DNA from: an uncultured Mucilaginibacter sp.
Lineage (GTDB): Bacteria > Bacteroidota > Bacteroidia > Sphingobacteriales > Sphingobacteriaceae
Reading direction: 5' to 3'
Assembly: GCA_913777515.1 (NCBI GenBank)
Contig: CAJYSL010000435.1
Coordinates: forward strand, 1-53,390
Length of the DNA: 53,390 bases
Shown: positions 16,984 through 26,247 of the stretch, in pieces
Layout of the letters: each line of letters begins with the position of its first letter
Numbering within the stretch: the stretch's first letter is position 1
Translations under genes and position numbers: made by a program
Notes under the pieces: generated by a model
Seen by the model: the letters and a program-made list of their open reading frames with translations, nothing else
What the model was told of the DNA's origin: nothing
Database searches by the model: none

Positions 16984-17473
16984 CCGCCGTTTGCCCGCCT
17001 TTACTATTATGGAAATTACGATAGTGATGCTGATTTCGGCTATTGTGGTGGCTATTACCTTTACGGCTTACGGCATGGTGAGCCGGGCTTATAGCACTTA
17101 CCTCGAAAAGCGTAACCGCATGGCGGTACTTATCCGGCTGGACGAACTGTTGCAACGTGATTTTAAGCAGGCACAGCAGGTGCTAAAGCAGGAAAACATC
17201 GTATTGTTTGCAGATTCGGGCAGGCAGGTAACCTACCGTTTCGAGCAGGAGCAAGTTATCCGGCAGTCTACCATCGTTGATTCGTTCAAAGTAAAGACAA
17301 CAGACCTTGCCTGTTCATTTAATCGTCAGCCTGCAGGCGAAACCTTAGAGCCGGTAAGGATAGATGGATTGTCATTTACCGTGCAGGCCGATCAAGAAAC
17401 TTTTCCGTATCATTATACCAAGCACTACAGCTCGGCTAACCTCATTCAAAAAACCGATTATGCCAACCATTGA
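16973..17473 (+). CDS. GspJ/PilW-like minor pseudopilin
   Basis: 166 residues from ATG 16973, chosen because it gives a short basic leader MKSSRRLPA directly before the FTIMEITIVML helix. Cleavage would follow an Ala instead of Gly (PA/FTIME), which the family tolerates, and Glu is at +5. A 5'-extended start at 16925 would make an unusual leader. The globular part is compatible with GspJ or GspH. It overlaps the GspI-like gene by 11 bases and gspF by 14. Confidence 0.7.
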   Translation: MKSSRRLPAFTIMEITIVMLISAIVVAITFTAYGMVSRAYSTYLEKRNRMAVLIRLDELLQRDFKQAQQVLKQENIVLFADSGRQVTYRFEQEQVIRQSTIVDSFKVKTTDLACSFNRQPAGETLEPVRIDGLSFTVQADQETFPYHYTKHYSSANLIQKTDYANH

Positions 17474-18614
17474 TATCAGCCGTTACCAGGCCAAAAAGCC
17501 GGCGCCGAAACCCAAAGAATCGCCGCAGCAGGAGAACCGGTTTTTTCAGCTGATGAACCGCGACATCAGTTTTGGCGGGCGCGAGCTGAGCGATAAAAAG
17601 AAAGAATACCTGTACCTGGAGCTAAGCTCGTTGCTGCAGGCGGGCATTAACCTGAAAAGCAGTTTTGAGCTGATTTTGGCCGACCAGAAAAGTGAGCAGG
17701 ATAAAAAGCTGTTTACGGGCATACAGCAGGCTGTATTGGGTGGTACCACTTTTTCGCAGGCGCTGCATAAAAGCGGGCGGTTTTCGATGTACGAGGTATA
17801 CAGCTTACAGATAGGGGAGGAGACCGGCAAGCAGATTGAAGTGTTGCAGGATTTAGCCGGGTTTTACCAGAATAAGATTAAGCAACGGCGTAAAATTGTT
17901 TCGGCGCTCACTTATCCGGGCATCGTGCTATCGTCATCGCTTGGGGCTGTGTTTTTTATGCTCAAGTTTATTGTGCCGATGTTTGGCGAAGTGTTTAAAC
18001 GATTTGGCGGGCACCTGCCCTGGATTACCCAAAAAATCATCGGGATATCAGAAGCTTTGGAGAACAATTTTTTTAAGTTTTTTGTAGTGATTGCCGCGGT
18101 AACTATCACGCTGTTTACCCAGCGCCATACCCTTTGGTTTCGTAAATGGTCGGCCAGGCTACTGCTCAAAATTCCGGTGGTGGGCAACCTGGTACAAAAA
18201 ATTTACCTGGCGCGGTTTTGTAACTCTATGCGCCTGCTCATCAGTGCGCGGTTGCCGCTGCTGCGGGCTATTGCGCTGATTAGAGAAATGATTGGTTTTT
18301 ACCCTATCGAAGACTCGCTCCGGAAGGTGGAAGCCGAAATTATGAACGGCAAATCATTACACCAGAGCATGCAGCAGTTTGGCATTTACCCCTCTAAAAT
18401 GATACAACTGCTTAAAGTAGGGGAGGAAACCGGGCAACTGGACTACTTTTTTGCAAAGGTATCAGAGCAGTACATTGAAGAAGTAGAATACAAAACCACC
18501 GCCCTGAGCAGCATGATGGAACCCCTGATTATCATTTTTTTAGGATTAATTGTAGGGGTGATTCTGATATCGATGTATCTGCCGCTGTTCCAGATGAGTA
18601 ATAGTTTTCAGTAA
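17460..18614 (+). CDS. gspF: GspF/PilC inner-membrane platform protein
   Basis: 384 residues from ATG 17460. Two T2SF domains are visible: the first after residue 40 (ELSSLLQAGINLKSSFELIL ... LTYPGIVL), the second in the C-terminal half (FCNSMRLLISARLPLLRAIA ... ILISMYLPLF), with three membrane helices. GspF is the inner-membrane protein that couples the GspE ATPase to pseudopilus assembly. The copy is full length, and the gene ends operon 1. Pieces of its 3' end recur inverted at 12878-13037 and 46781-46905. The partners GspE, D, G, L and M are encoded 11 kb downstream, beyond cassette B. Confidence 0.9.
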   Translation: MPTIDISRYQAKKPAPKPKESPQQENRFFQLMNRDISFGGRELSDKKKEYLYLELSSLLQAGINLKSSFELILADQKSEQDKKLFTGIQQAVLGGTTFSQALHKSGRFSMYEVYSLQIGEETGKQIEVLQDLAGFYQNKIKQRRKIVSALTYPGIVLSSSLGAVFFMLKFIVPMFGEVFKRFGGHLPWITQKIIGISEALENNFFKFFVVIAAVTITLFTQRHTLWFRKWSARLLLKIPVVGNLVQKIYLARFCNSMRLLISARLPLLRAIALIREMIGFYPIEDSLRKVEAEIMNGKSLHQSMQQFGIYPSKMIQLLKVGEETGQLDYFFAKVSEQYIEEVEYKTTALSSMMEPLIIIFLGLIVGVILISMYLPLFQMSNSFQ

Positions 18615-18632
18615 GCTTGATTGACCGGTCTG

Positions 18633-18821
18633 TCATAAAAAGCTTTTACATAAAAAAAGGAGCCGGGCGTTTAGCCGGGCTCCTTGGTTGTTGTTAATGG
18701 TTTGAAAAAGTACGAGAACCATTTGCGCTATTCTCCCAGCCCTATATTCTCGAGCTATTGAAGGGTACGCATGAGTTACAAAAGCAACACATAGCAACAA
18801 TGCTATTATTAGCTTTTTCAT
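18633..18821 (-). CDS. Short ORF: signal peptide running into the shared hairpin/terminator region (probable truncated gene)
   Basis: 62 codons. The ATG overlaps the stop of the upstream lipoprotein gene (TAATG), as for a translationally coupled partner. Residues 1-23 form a good signal peptide (MKKLIIALLLCVAFVTHAYP), but from about 18752 leftwards the sequence is the GAGAA...TTCTC repeat and the terminator shared with cassettes A and C. The rest of the reading frame is therefore probably not original coding. It is best read as the stump of another secreted or immunity protein cut at the recombination junction. Confidence 0.45.
   Translation of the reverse strand: MKKLIIALLLCVAFVTHAYPSIAREYRAGRIAQMVLVLFQTINNNQGARLNARLLFLCKSFL
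18652..18683 (-). terminator. Intrinsic terminator of cassette B
   Basis: On the minus strand a GC-rich stem (arms 18659-18668 and 18674-18683, one internal mismatch, loop TAAAC) is followed by seven T. It ends the minus-strand cassette B transcript, coming from the right towards gspF. The same element ends cassette A. Confidence 0.75.
18712..18753. repeat. GAGAA...TTCTC hairpin repeat, cassette B copy
   Basis: CGAGAA (18713-18718) pairs with TTCTCG (18747-18752) around a 28-base loop. Read on the minus strand, the spacing to the terminator, the GCGCAAA loop motif and the following TTAACAAC match the copy at 12744-12788. Confidence 0.5.
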
Positions 18822-19456
18822 TACAGTTTTGTTAGATCTACTATTTCTGCATTCACGACCTTATCCTTACTTGTAAAAACTTGGCTATTGTTGTGATAGA
18901 AATTGAATATGACATTCTGATAGGCTTCGTGGTAAATTTTAGCCTTAGATGTAATCATTTTAAGAGATATATCATATAGGTCATTATCCAGTTCAAAAAT
19001 GGTTGAATAAACTATATAAGGTTCTTTACCCATTGTGATATAATACTCACTGTATACCACTTTCTTATCGGCATATGTTACTTCTATTGCTTGTGACTTA
19101 GCTAATCTTCCTGTACTATCTTGTTTAAACTCAGTAAAAAGCTTTTTGAGGTATTTCTTGGTATCAAGCCCTGAAGATATTTTATCTTTTTTAACAATAA
19201 CAAAATATGAGCTTGGTGCAATATTGCTTAGATCAGACATAAAAAAAAAGCTGTTTTGTTTTACAAAGCCCCATGTTACCGGGGCACAAATCTTATCTTC
19301 GTCTATATCATAACAGAGCCACTCTCTCACTGGAAGTGGTTTTCCTTGTTTTATAGTGTAATCAACAATAGTAGTATCGTTGTGTTCCAAATGTGTTGAA
19401 TTCTCAGAACACCCCACTAGTAAGCTCGCTACTAATAGTATCAGTGTATTTCTCAT
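18821..19456 (-). CDS. Lipoprotein, putative immunity protein of cassette B
   Basis: 211 residues with a lipoprotein signal (MRNTLILLVASLLVGC, Cys16). The mature protein has mixed beta/alpha composition (YFVIVKKDKI, IEVTYADKKVVYSEYYITMG) reminiscent of small periplasmic adaptor folds, with no family I recognise. It starts 13 bases after the RHS toxin stop, is AT-rich like the tip, and occupies the immunity position. A lipoprotein partner suggests that the cassette B tip acts in the envelope. The role is inferred from position. Confidence 0.7.
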   Translation of the reverse strand: MRNTLILLVASLLVGCSENSTHLEHNDTTIVDYTIKQGKPLPVREWLCYDIDEDKICAPVTWGFVKQNSFFFMSDLSNIAPSSYFVIVKKDKISSGLDTKKYLKKLFTEFKQDSTGRLAKSQAIEVTYADKKVVYSEYYITMGKEPYIVYSTIFELDNDLYDISLKMITSKAKIYHEAYQNVIFNFYHNNSQVFTSKDKVVNAEIVDLTKL

Positions 19457-19469
19457 TTTAATACATTTA

Positions 19470-22400
19470 TCACTTTTTGTCTACCGTGAAACCTAGTCTA
19501 AAAGTATGTGTAACCGTAGTGCCAGCAGATGGATTATGAAATATATTAGAAGTTTTTGTTGGCGTATAGGAAACTTCCGCTTTCACCCCCACATCAGTTT
19601 GAGAAGTTCTTCCTGAACTACCAGAAGCGTTTTTAACAGATACATATGCTGCGGCACCGGCACTCACTGTTTCACTTGAATTCTTAAGAGACTTACCAGC
19701 TGAAACTTCCGTTGTATTTGATACCTTACCAGTACTTATATTCGTTTTGTTACTTACTTTCAAATCCACACCTCTAACAGTAGTAGACCCTTCAACCTTA
19801 GTTTGTTGGCTAACGTCTGTTGTGTAAGTAACCTTCACTATTGGCCCTTGAGGCGTATTTTGACTATTCATTGCCATAAATCCTCCAAAATTAGTTCTAA
19901 TCGTGGTTGTGTTTGTTACATTAACAGATGTGGTAACCTTTAATTCTCCTGCTGAAGCTTGACTGGTTTTCGTATCTGTCGAGGTTGAAAAACTTGCAAA
20001 AAATCTATCGACAGCGGCTCCAGAAGCTTGAAAATACTGCCTAAATCCTTCCGCAATATATGCCCAAGGGTGTCCCATGCTTTGAGGCCCCGGTTGGGTC
20101 TGCATACCATCTGGGTCAAATTTCCCAATTGGATCATTTTCTGCATAATTATATACTGACCATCGCCTGTTATCTTCTGCTAACGGATCGAGGCTCGTCC
20201 ACCTTGCAATTACGGGATCATAGAACCTCGCGCCATAATCGTACTGGTTAGCCAGGTCGGTTTGCACTTCCTTCCCATTATAAAGGTAGCGGTTATTGTT
20301 GGCATTGTCATACCCGCCTGTCGGCTTACGCAAACCGAAAGAATAGTACTCGTCTTCCTGGATTACGCGCGCCTGTCCCGAGTTGCTGTCAAAGCTTACC
20401 CTGGTGTTACCTAGGTGGTCTTTTAAGTTGTACTCGTAGCGGTAAGCGCCTCCGGTGAGCTTGGCTCTGCCTTCCTCGGTGCTCACAAAGTCAATCACCC
20501 CGTTGTGATACACCACGCCCAATATGTAGTCCCAGCTACCGTCCGAGCCCTGGTTGTGCAGCTTGTTGCCTGTAGCATCGTACTGATAAGTGGCCAGCGT
20601 ATTGTTGCTATTGGCCTGGGTCACTCTCTTAGGCAGGTTGAGCAGGTTGTACTCCAGACTTCGGCCTTGCCCGTCGCTGGTCGCGTTACCGTTGGGGTCA
20701 TAACCGTAGTTGCGGTTGGCGTAGCCGCTTACCGAGCTCAGTTGGTTACCCGCATAGCTGTAGCTCAGGTTACCGGCATCGCCCCTGGCAAGGCTCTGGA
20801 TGTTGCCTAACTGGTCATAGCTGATGGTCTCGTCCAGGTGCCCGCCGGTAGAAGAGGCCTGCAAAAGCCTGTTGAGCTTATCATAGCTGTAATCAAACTG
20901 CCTGTTGCCCGGGCTGCTGACCTTGGTAGTCAGGTAGCTCATCGCTGAGATGTTACCGTTCCACTGCTTTTTAGCGTTGTCGCCATGATCTTCATAAGTA
21001 AGCTGCTCACTAAAAAGTGACGATGACATGCTTTTTGTCCAGCCGCGCTCGTTGTAGGCGTACTGGATGGTTTGTAAACCGTTACCTACGTTCTTGCTTT
21101 TAAGCTGTCCCACCTCATTGTACTCCAGGCGGGAGAGTAGTACCTCACTGTCCGAGTTCATCGTCTGGTAAGTATCCAGCTTGCGGCCCATGTGGTCGTA
21201 CACGTAGCGGTTGGCAATGGTTACGCTATTGCTGCCGCTGCCGTTATGCACGCGGTTGGTTGTCAGCAGCTCGCCGGTGATATCATTGTAGGTATTGCTC
21301 ACCAAATCGGTACCGCCCAAATGGTTCTGGCTTTTGCTTTGGATGACACGGCCCTTGGCATCGTAGTAGTTTACCGCCCATAGCTTGGCTCCATAGCTGC
21401 CGTCAGCGTTCAGCACCGTGGTTTGCGTACCGGTGAGAAGACCGGTCGGGCTAGCCTGGTAACTTCCCCCATTACTGAAAGGATTGCCCGGGAAGCCATA
21501 GTCATCATAGTAATTTACGGTCAGGAACTTGATGTTGCCGTTTTCCTCACCGGCCATTGGATGGGTTCGTATCGTATAACCATCCGACCTGCTGCCGGTT
21601 CGTTCTTCCCATATCGGCCCGCTCATGGTATTAATGTAATCGTTTTGCAGCGTTTGACGGGACATGGTGTTATTGTTCTGCACACCGGTTAAAATCACCC
21701 TTCCTAAGGCGTCGTATTTAACCCAGCTCCATTGGTGGTTGTTGCGCTGCACGGCATCCTGCGTGTAAACTACCTGGTCAAGTTTATTGTAAAGGATGTA
21801 CTCCCAGCCCTTGCCCGGCAGCTTCTTTTCGATGAGCCGCTTTCTGCCATCATACCGGTACTGGTAGCAAAGCTGGTCTTGGGTACTCTGGCCCGGAGTG
21901 CCGTTATCGGCCCCGGTGCCCGGCGGCAATACAAAGCTCAGGTTACCCAAATCGTCGTACACGTAGTAGGTGCTCAGCATTTCGATGCCGTTCTTGTTGT
22001 TAAACGTGCGCTTGCATACTACTCTGCCTTCCTTGTCTTTGTACTCATGCGTCTGGCCGGCCAGCCCATCGGCATCCGTCCAGTTCTCGTCTTTGAGCAC
22101 CGTCAGGTAAAGCTCACCTGCACTGTAGTTCTGATTGGAAACAAGGTTTCGTTCAATACTTCCTGCACTTGGCACCTCGGCGTTATATAGCCTGACGCTA
22201 TAACTGCCTGTGGCCTCGTTACTGCGGTACTCGGTGCGCACGGTGTGGCCTGAGTTGTTCAGATTAGCGTCATAAGGCTGCCAGCCTTGTCCCGGGGCGC
22301 CCTGTTCCAGCGGGCGGTTCAAAGGAGAGGGTTCAAACACCGTTTTACTGTACGGGTAGCCGGTGTTTTTATAACCCTGGCCGCTCTGGCTGTAAAAGGT

Positions 22401-22958
22401 GGACTGCTCGCCCAAGAGCGCACCTGATCGGTAAGAGCCCGGCGTGCCTGCAGCAGTGGTATAGGGCAAAAACTTTTGTGCCTCCCGGCTAAAGGCATCA
22501 TAGGCAAAGGGCTGCACTACGTCTTTAGTACCATCCGGGTTGCCTTTAACCTGCACGGTCTGCAGTGGCCTGCCCAGCCCGTCAAAGTAAGCGATGCTCT
22601 GCATCAGATCGCAGTTCGCAGCACCACTGCCGATAGTCTGCATGGCTGTGCGCGGCACATAAGTCACCACATAGTTCTGGTTAGCACTGGGCGTAGCTGC
22701 CAGCGGTGTGCAGACAGCGCCCGAGGATACAAAGATGCGCACGCTTTGCCCTGCACCAGGGGTGATGTAGGTATTGGGCTGCAAAATCACTCCCGAAGGA
22801 TGGCTGATCTCCTGGCTTGAGGTAATCGTCTGGCCGCTGATTACTCGCTGGGCCAAAGCCGATGGGCCTGCCAAGGCAGTCAGCACCACCATAGCCAGTT
22901 TGCCCCAACGGTTAGCGATGCTCCGTTTGGATAGCTGTCTAAAAAAATATGTTGTCAT
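19470..22958 (-). CDS. DUF6443/RHS-core polymorphic toxin with a beta-rich tip of unknown activity (cassette B)
   Basis: 1162 residues. Order: long signal peptide with basic n-region ending PSALAQ; beta-type region with the SGQTITSSQEI pattern; DUF6443-type block (YVVTYVPRTAM ... SIAYFDGLGRPLQTVQVKGN); YD/RHS repeats; RHS core (YDYGARFYDPVIARW, NDPIGKFDPDG near residue 950). The tip of about 210 residues is rich in Ser, Thr and Val with alternating beta-strand patterns (VTTSVNVTNTTTIRTNF, KVTYTTDVSQQTKVEGSTTV) and ends in a possible membrane-crossing beta hairpin (GVKAEVSYTP ... HTFRLGFTVDKK). I do not recognise it; a pore-forming or membrane-acting tip would fit its lipoprotein partner. GC content drops after DPDG. 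It lies 29 bases after the SpvB-like RHS gene. Confidence 0.85.
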   Translation of the reverse strand: MTTYFFRQLSKRSIANRWGKLAMVVLTALAGPSALAQRVISGQTITSSQEISHPSGVILQPNTYITPGAGQSVRIFVSSGAVCTPLAATPSANQNYVVTYVPRTAMQTIGSGAANCDLMQSIAYFDGLGRPLQTVQVKGNPDGTKDVVQPFAYDAFSREAQKFLPYTTAAGTPGSYRSGALLGEQSTFYSQSGQGYKNTGYPYSKTVFEPSPLNRPLEQGAPGQGWQPYDANLNNSGHTVRTEYRSNEATGSYSVRLYNAEVPSAGSIERNLVSNQNYSAGELYLTVLKDENWTDADGLAGQTHEYKDKEGRVVCKRTFNNKNGIEMLSTYYVYDDLGNLSFVLPPGTGADNGTPGQSTQDQLCYQYRYDGRKRLIEKKLPGKGWEYILYNKLDQVVYTQDAVQRNNHQWSWVKYDALGRVILTGVQNNNTMSRQTLQNDYINTMSGPIWEERTGSRSDGYTIRTHPMAGEENGNIKFLTVNYYDDYGFPGNPFSNGGSYQASPTGLLTGTQTTVLNADGSYGAKLWAVNYYDAKGRVIQSKSQNHLGGTDLVSNTYNDITGELLTTNRVHNGSGSNSVTIANRYVYDHMGRKLDTYQTMNSDSEVLLSRLEYNEVGQLKSKNVGNGLQTIQYAYNERGWTKSMSSSLFSEQLTYEDHGDNAKKQWNGNISAMSYLTTKVSSPGNRQFDYSYDKLNRLLQASSTGGHLDETISYDQLGNIQSLARGDAGNLSYSYAGNQLSSVSGYANRNYGYDPNGNATSDGQGRSLEYNLLNLPKRVTQANSNNTLATYQYDATGNKLHNQGSDGSWDYILGVVYHNGVIDFVSTEEGRAKLTGGAYRYEYNLKDHLGNTRVSFDSNSGQARVIQEDEYYSFGLRKPTGGYDNANNNRYLYNGKEVQTDLANQYDYGARFYDPVIARWTSLDPLAEDNRRWSVYNYAENDPIGKFDPDGMQTQPGPQSMGHPWAYIAEGFRQYFQASGAAVDRFFASFSTSTDTKTSQASAGELKVTTSVNVTNTTTIRTNFGGFMAMNSQNTPQGPIVKVTYTTDVSQQTKVEGSTTVRGVDLKVSNKTNISTGKVSNTTEVSAGKSLKNSSETVSAGAAAYVSVKNASGSSGRTSQTDVGVKAEVSYTPTKTSNIFHNPSAGTTVTHTFRLGFTVDKK

Positions 22959-22987
22959 GTTAAAAGGCGGTTGGTTTTAGATAAGGT

Positions 22988-25900
22988 TTATTGGTTCTGG
23001 TAGTGATAGTCATGCTGCTTGAGGATATTACCCTGGCTGTCTTTGATCGTCTTCAACCGCTGGAAGCTGTCATACTCATAGTATGTTGTCTCTCCTTTGG
23101 CATCTGTTAGTGAGGTCATCCCTACTAGTGGCTTATAAGTATATCCGGTAACTTGCGAGTAAGGAAGGTTACCCCTCAGTCTTGTGAAAAGGGCCAGTAA
23201 GTCGGCAGTGGATGGCAAAGCATTATTTTTTAAATCTTCTATATACGTGTTGCCAAGAAGCGATTCAATTGCTGAGAAGGTAACGTTTTCAATTTTAGCA
23301 ATCGGATACTGACTTTTATAGCTCCATAAATAACAAGAGTGCACACCCTGATCGGGATGCTGTTCTAACAAATTACCCTCCTGTGTGTATCGGTCAAAAT
23401 ACCCTCTAATTTTATAATCATTACTGAATGAAATACCTCCGTTTACTACAGATGATGATAAAAAGCTTGCATTAGGAGCTTCGGGCTCGATAGCATAGAC
23501 TTTATCTACCAACGGTTGATCGGTTTTGAAGGTTCTAAACAACGAACCTGCAGTGCCAATAAGATTGACACCGGCTTTATCGTATATCTTGGTTGTCTCT
23601 TCTACTGGCGTTGATATCACATTGTTGTCTTGCAAAACTTTGATGCCTTTAGATACATCGTCAGTTGCGGTTATACCTTGATAATCGGGCGCATATTTAT
23701 ATTCTTTTATAATTGATTTTCCATTGGCTTCATACCCTATTTTTGTGGGAAAGGTGTGCCGAAATGAATAAGGGTCGGCACCATCATAAGCATAATAAGT
23801 TGATTTAGAAGCCGAGTCGATAATGTTTTGTCCGTTAGCATTATAATTAATAATCCTCTCGTACCCTATGGTATAATCTACTCCTTGTAATTCCGAGTAA
23901 GGAATGTTTACAATACGTTGTGCATCTGGGTTCTTGATTATGTAAAAAGGATCATCTGCTTCAATCGCAGATTGAGGTATGTCCTGATTGTAAGTTACGA
24001 CTTCTTTTATGGGATAAAATTGGACTAACGGACTTTGGATAGGTACGAAAGAATAGTTAACAGCTTGTACAATAGAAAAATTTGCCCCATCAGATTTGTA
24101 AATTTCTTTTGCTTTAAGACGTGGTGATGCAAATCCATGGTCTAGTAGCGTATACTTTTGGTTGATATTGCCAAATATTCCTGAATTAGCTGAATAGTAT
24201 TGATACTGATTAGTAAGAGGGAGATTAAATCTGTATACAGTTTTGCCTAAGGGCAGTCCGGCGTTATTTACGTCTTGCTCTTCTACATACGTATACCAAA
24301 CAGGGCAACCATCAGTATAAGATATCGAATTATTGGGTGCGCTTAAAAAGTTTCTTTCTCTTGCCAGAAGTGGATTCGACCGTAATTCAAATTTTGTTGA
24401 ACCGTCTGGTTGTATGGTGCGGCTGTAGTCAATGTACATATAGTGCTCTACCATATAATCTTCCATTCTAGGAATATTGTAAGGCAAACCTATGCCCGTT
24501 TGTGAGTTTCCGTCTATTCCGTATGTGTAGGTTTTGGTCACAGGTGGGTTAACGCCATCACTGGTTTTCAAGGTTTTTATCCGCAGACCACCTGCCGGAA
24601 ATATACCTCCCCCAACTTCTGTAAGTCTCTTTTCATCGTAGTAGCGATTTGCCTCAAATGTAAATTCGCTATAACCGCCTGTAGGATATTTTATTTTTGA
24701 TAAGACATACTTTTTCATCCAAAACTCATCCGTTTCACGTACCGCTGCACCAATTTCAGTTGATGATACTAGGTTATCTATTTGTCCGTTTCCGTCACGC
24801 TTGGTAAGCGCAACAACAGGAACATCCATCCAGCGGGGAACCGGCGAGTTATTTGATGTTGCACCGTTGTAATATCCCCAGTGATCCCTTGCGGACATAA
24901 TAGGATTTGGTACTCCGATTCCATCTTGATACTCAAAGGTGTAATTTATTGGTTGCTGGTTATCAGAACCGCTGATTTCTATTCGGTCTAAGTGCTTTCT
25001 GGTCTCTCCGGCATAATTACTGTAATAAAAAGATGCTTTTTTAATCAAATTGCCTTGTTGGTCAAAAATCGAGATGTCTGTTAAAAAAGTATTAGCTGCA
25101 TCGTAATTAAATACTACTCGACCGCCTTTGAACTGTACATTATTTAAATTTTTTCTGGTGAAAGTGTAACAAGTTTGCTGGTAAAAAGGTTGATTTCCCT
25201 GAGTTACGTAATCATAATTTGATATGTAAGCCAGCGTTCCTGCAGCAGGTTCAAAGCGCTTCAGTTGATTGTTTTGATATATGTTATAGATTTGGTCAAA
25301 ATGTGGTTCGCCAGGATTCATGTTGCCAGACATATAAGCAATGCTGTCTACAATCTTCATTGATCCTGCAGTTGAACAAGTTGTCAAATCAGGAGCATCT
25401 AAATAATTGAAAGTAATTTTATCGCTAAGCAGTTTATTGGTTGGAAGTATCTCTGAGAGCATCCAAGCAGAATAATAGCCTTCAAACTTGTTATATTCTA
25501 TATTCGAGCCGCCATATTTAAACGTCTGCCCTTTATCGTTAACAATTGTCATGACAAGATTCGGCCTATCGTATGCCAGTTTTATATTCTGTTGTGGAAA
25601 AAAAACTGGATTTATAAGTTGAGAGTTTTGTTGGGCGTCTTCCGTCGGTGTGAATATAAACCTGCCGCCCGACTCATTTTTAACGCCTGAGTTGTAAAAA
25701 AACAAATCAGGCTCGGGATCCAAATAAGTGAGCTGTGTATAGTTATTCAACGAATAGTTAGGTATTCTTACCGCAGCAGACTCGTCGACCTTGCCTCTTA
25801 CGGTTCTGGATACTCGCCCTCCTGCATTTAATGTCCATCCCAAGCCAACAGGGTAGGACACGTCGGTCGTTTTAATCCCTGAAGCATGGTAGCTTACAGA

Positions 25901-26119
25901 AATAGGTATAACAACGTCGCCTGATTTAATTTCGTAAATAGGAATATTTATATCTGGTACACCGGTATGCAAACTAACAGGGTAGTCTTTGTACCTTTCA
26001 AAGGCGGCAGATTCCGGAGATGAATGGATGACATTAACCGGCTGGTATGATTGTGCCTGTAAAGTATAATTTATTAGCGTTATGAACGCTGTAAATAAAC
26101 TGGTTCTTAAAAGATTCAT
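22988..26119 (-). CDS. SpvB/TcB-like RHS protein (cassette B)
   Basis: 1043 residues from the ATG at 26117-26119, chosen because it directly starts the signal peptide MNLLRTSLFTAFITLINYTL; an upstream ATG would add 13 polar residues. After the signal comes TGVPDINIPIYEI, PISVSYHASG and GLGWTLNAGGRVSR, matching the IPI...SY...GLGW layout of SpvB and TcB N-terminal domains. YD/RHS-type beta repeats follow, ending in YTYKPLVGMTSLTDAKGETT and YDSFQRLKTIKDSQGNILKQ. It lacks the jelly-roll insertion seen in the other two copies and has no RHS-core or toxin tip. That role falls to the next gene, so the two may form one two-part shell. Intact. Confidence 0.85.
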   Translation of the reverse strand: MNLLRTSLFTAFITLINYTLQAQSYQPVNVIHSSPESAAFERYKDYPVSLHTGVPDINIPIYEIKSGDVVIPISVSYHASGIKTTDVSYPVGLGWTLNAGGRVSRTVRGKVDESAAVRIPNYSLNNYTQLTYLDPEPDLFFYNSGVKNESGGRFIFTPTEDAQQNSQLINPVFFPQQNIKLAYDRPNLVMTIVNDKGQTFKYGGSNIEYNKFEGYYSAWMLSEILPTNKLLSDKITFNYLDAPDLTTCSTAGSMKIVDSIAYMSGNMNPGEPHFDQIYNIYQNNQLKRFEPAAGTLAYISNYDYVTQGNQPFYQQTCYTFTRKNLNNVQFKGGRVVFNYDAANTFLTDISIFDQQGNLIKKASFYYSNYAGETRKHLDRIEISGSDNQQPINYTFEYQDGIGVPNPIMSARDHWGYYNGATSNNSPVPRWMDVPVVALTKRDGNGQIDNLVSSTEIGAAVRETDEFWMKKYVLSKIKYPTGGYSEFTFEANRYYDEKRLTEVGGGIFPAGGLRIKTLKTSDGVNPPVTKTYTYGIDGNSQTGIGLPYNIPRMEDYMVEHYMYIDYSRTIQPDGSTKFELRSNPLLARERNFLSAPNNSISYTDGCPVWYTYVEEQDVNNAGLPLGKTVYRFNLPLTNQYQYYSANSGIFGNINQKYTLLDHGFASPRLKAKEIYKSDGANFSIVQAVNYSFVPIQSPLVQFYPIKEVVTYNQDIPQSAIEADDPFYIIKNPDAQRIVNIPYSELQGVDYTIGYERIINYNANGQNIIDSASKSTYYAYDGADPYSFRHTFPTKIGYEANGKSIIKEYKYAPDYQGITATDDVSKGIKVLQDNNVISTPVEETTKIYDKAGVNLIGTAGSLFRTFKTDQPLVDKVYAIEPEAPNASFLSSSVVNGGISFSNDYKIRGYFDRYTQEGNLLEQHPDQGVHSCYLWSYKSQYPIAKIENVTFSAIESLLGNTYIEDLKNNALPSTADLLALFTRLRGNLPYSQVTGYTYKPLVGMTSLTDAKGETTYYEYDSFQRLKTIKDSQGNILKQHDYHYQNQ

Positions 26120-26247
26120 TAATTGATAAATATTAAAATGAATTGTTGACTCTCGCAAATGGGTATGTCCGGTAATAAAAAATACCGCAAAGTACTTTTG
26201 AATATTTTAACCTTAATGGATTTAAAAAAGTGTTATAATATTCTGTG

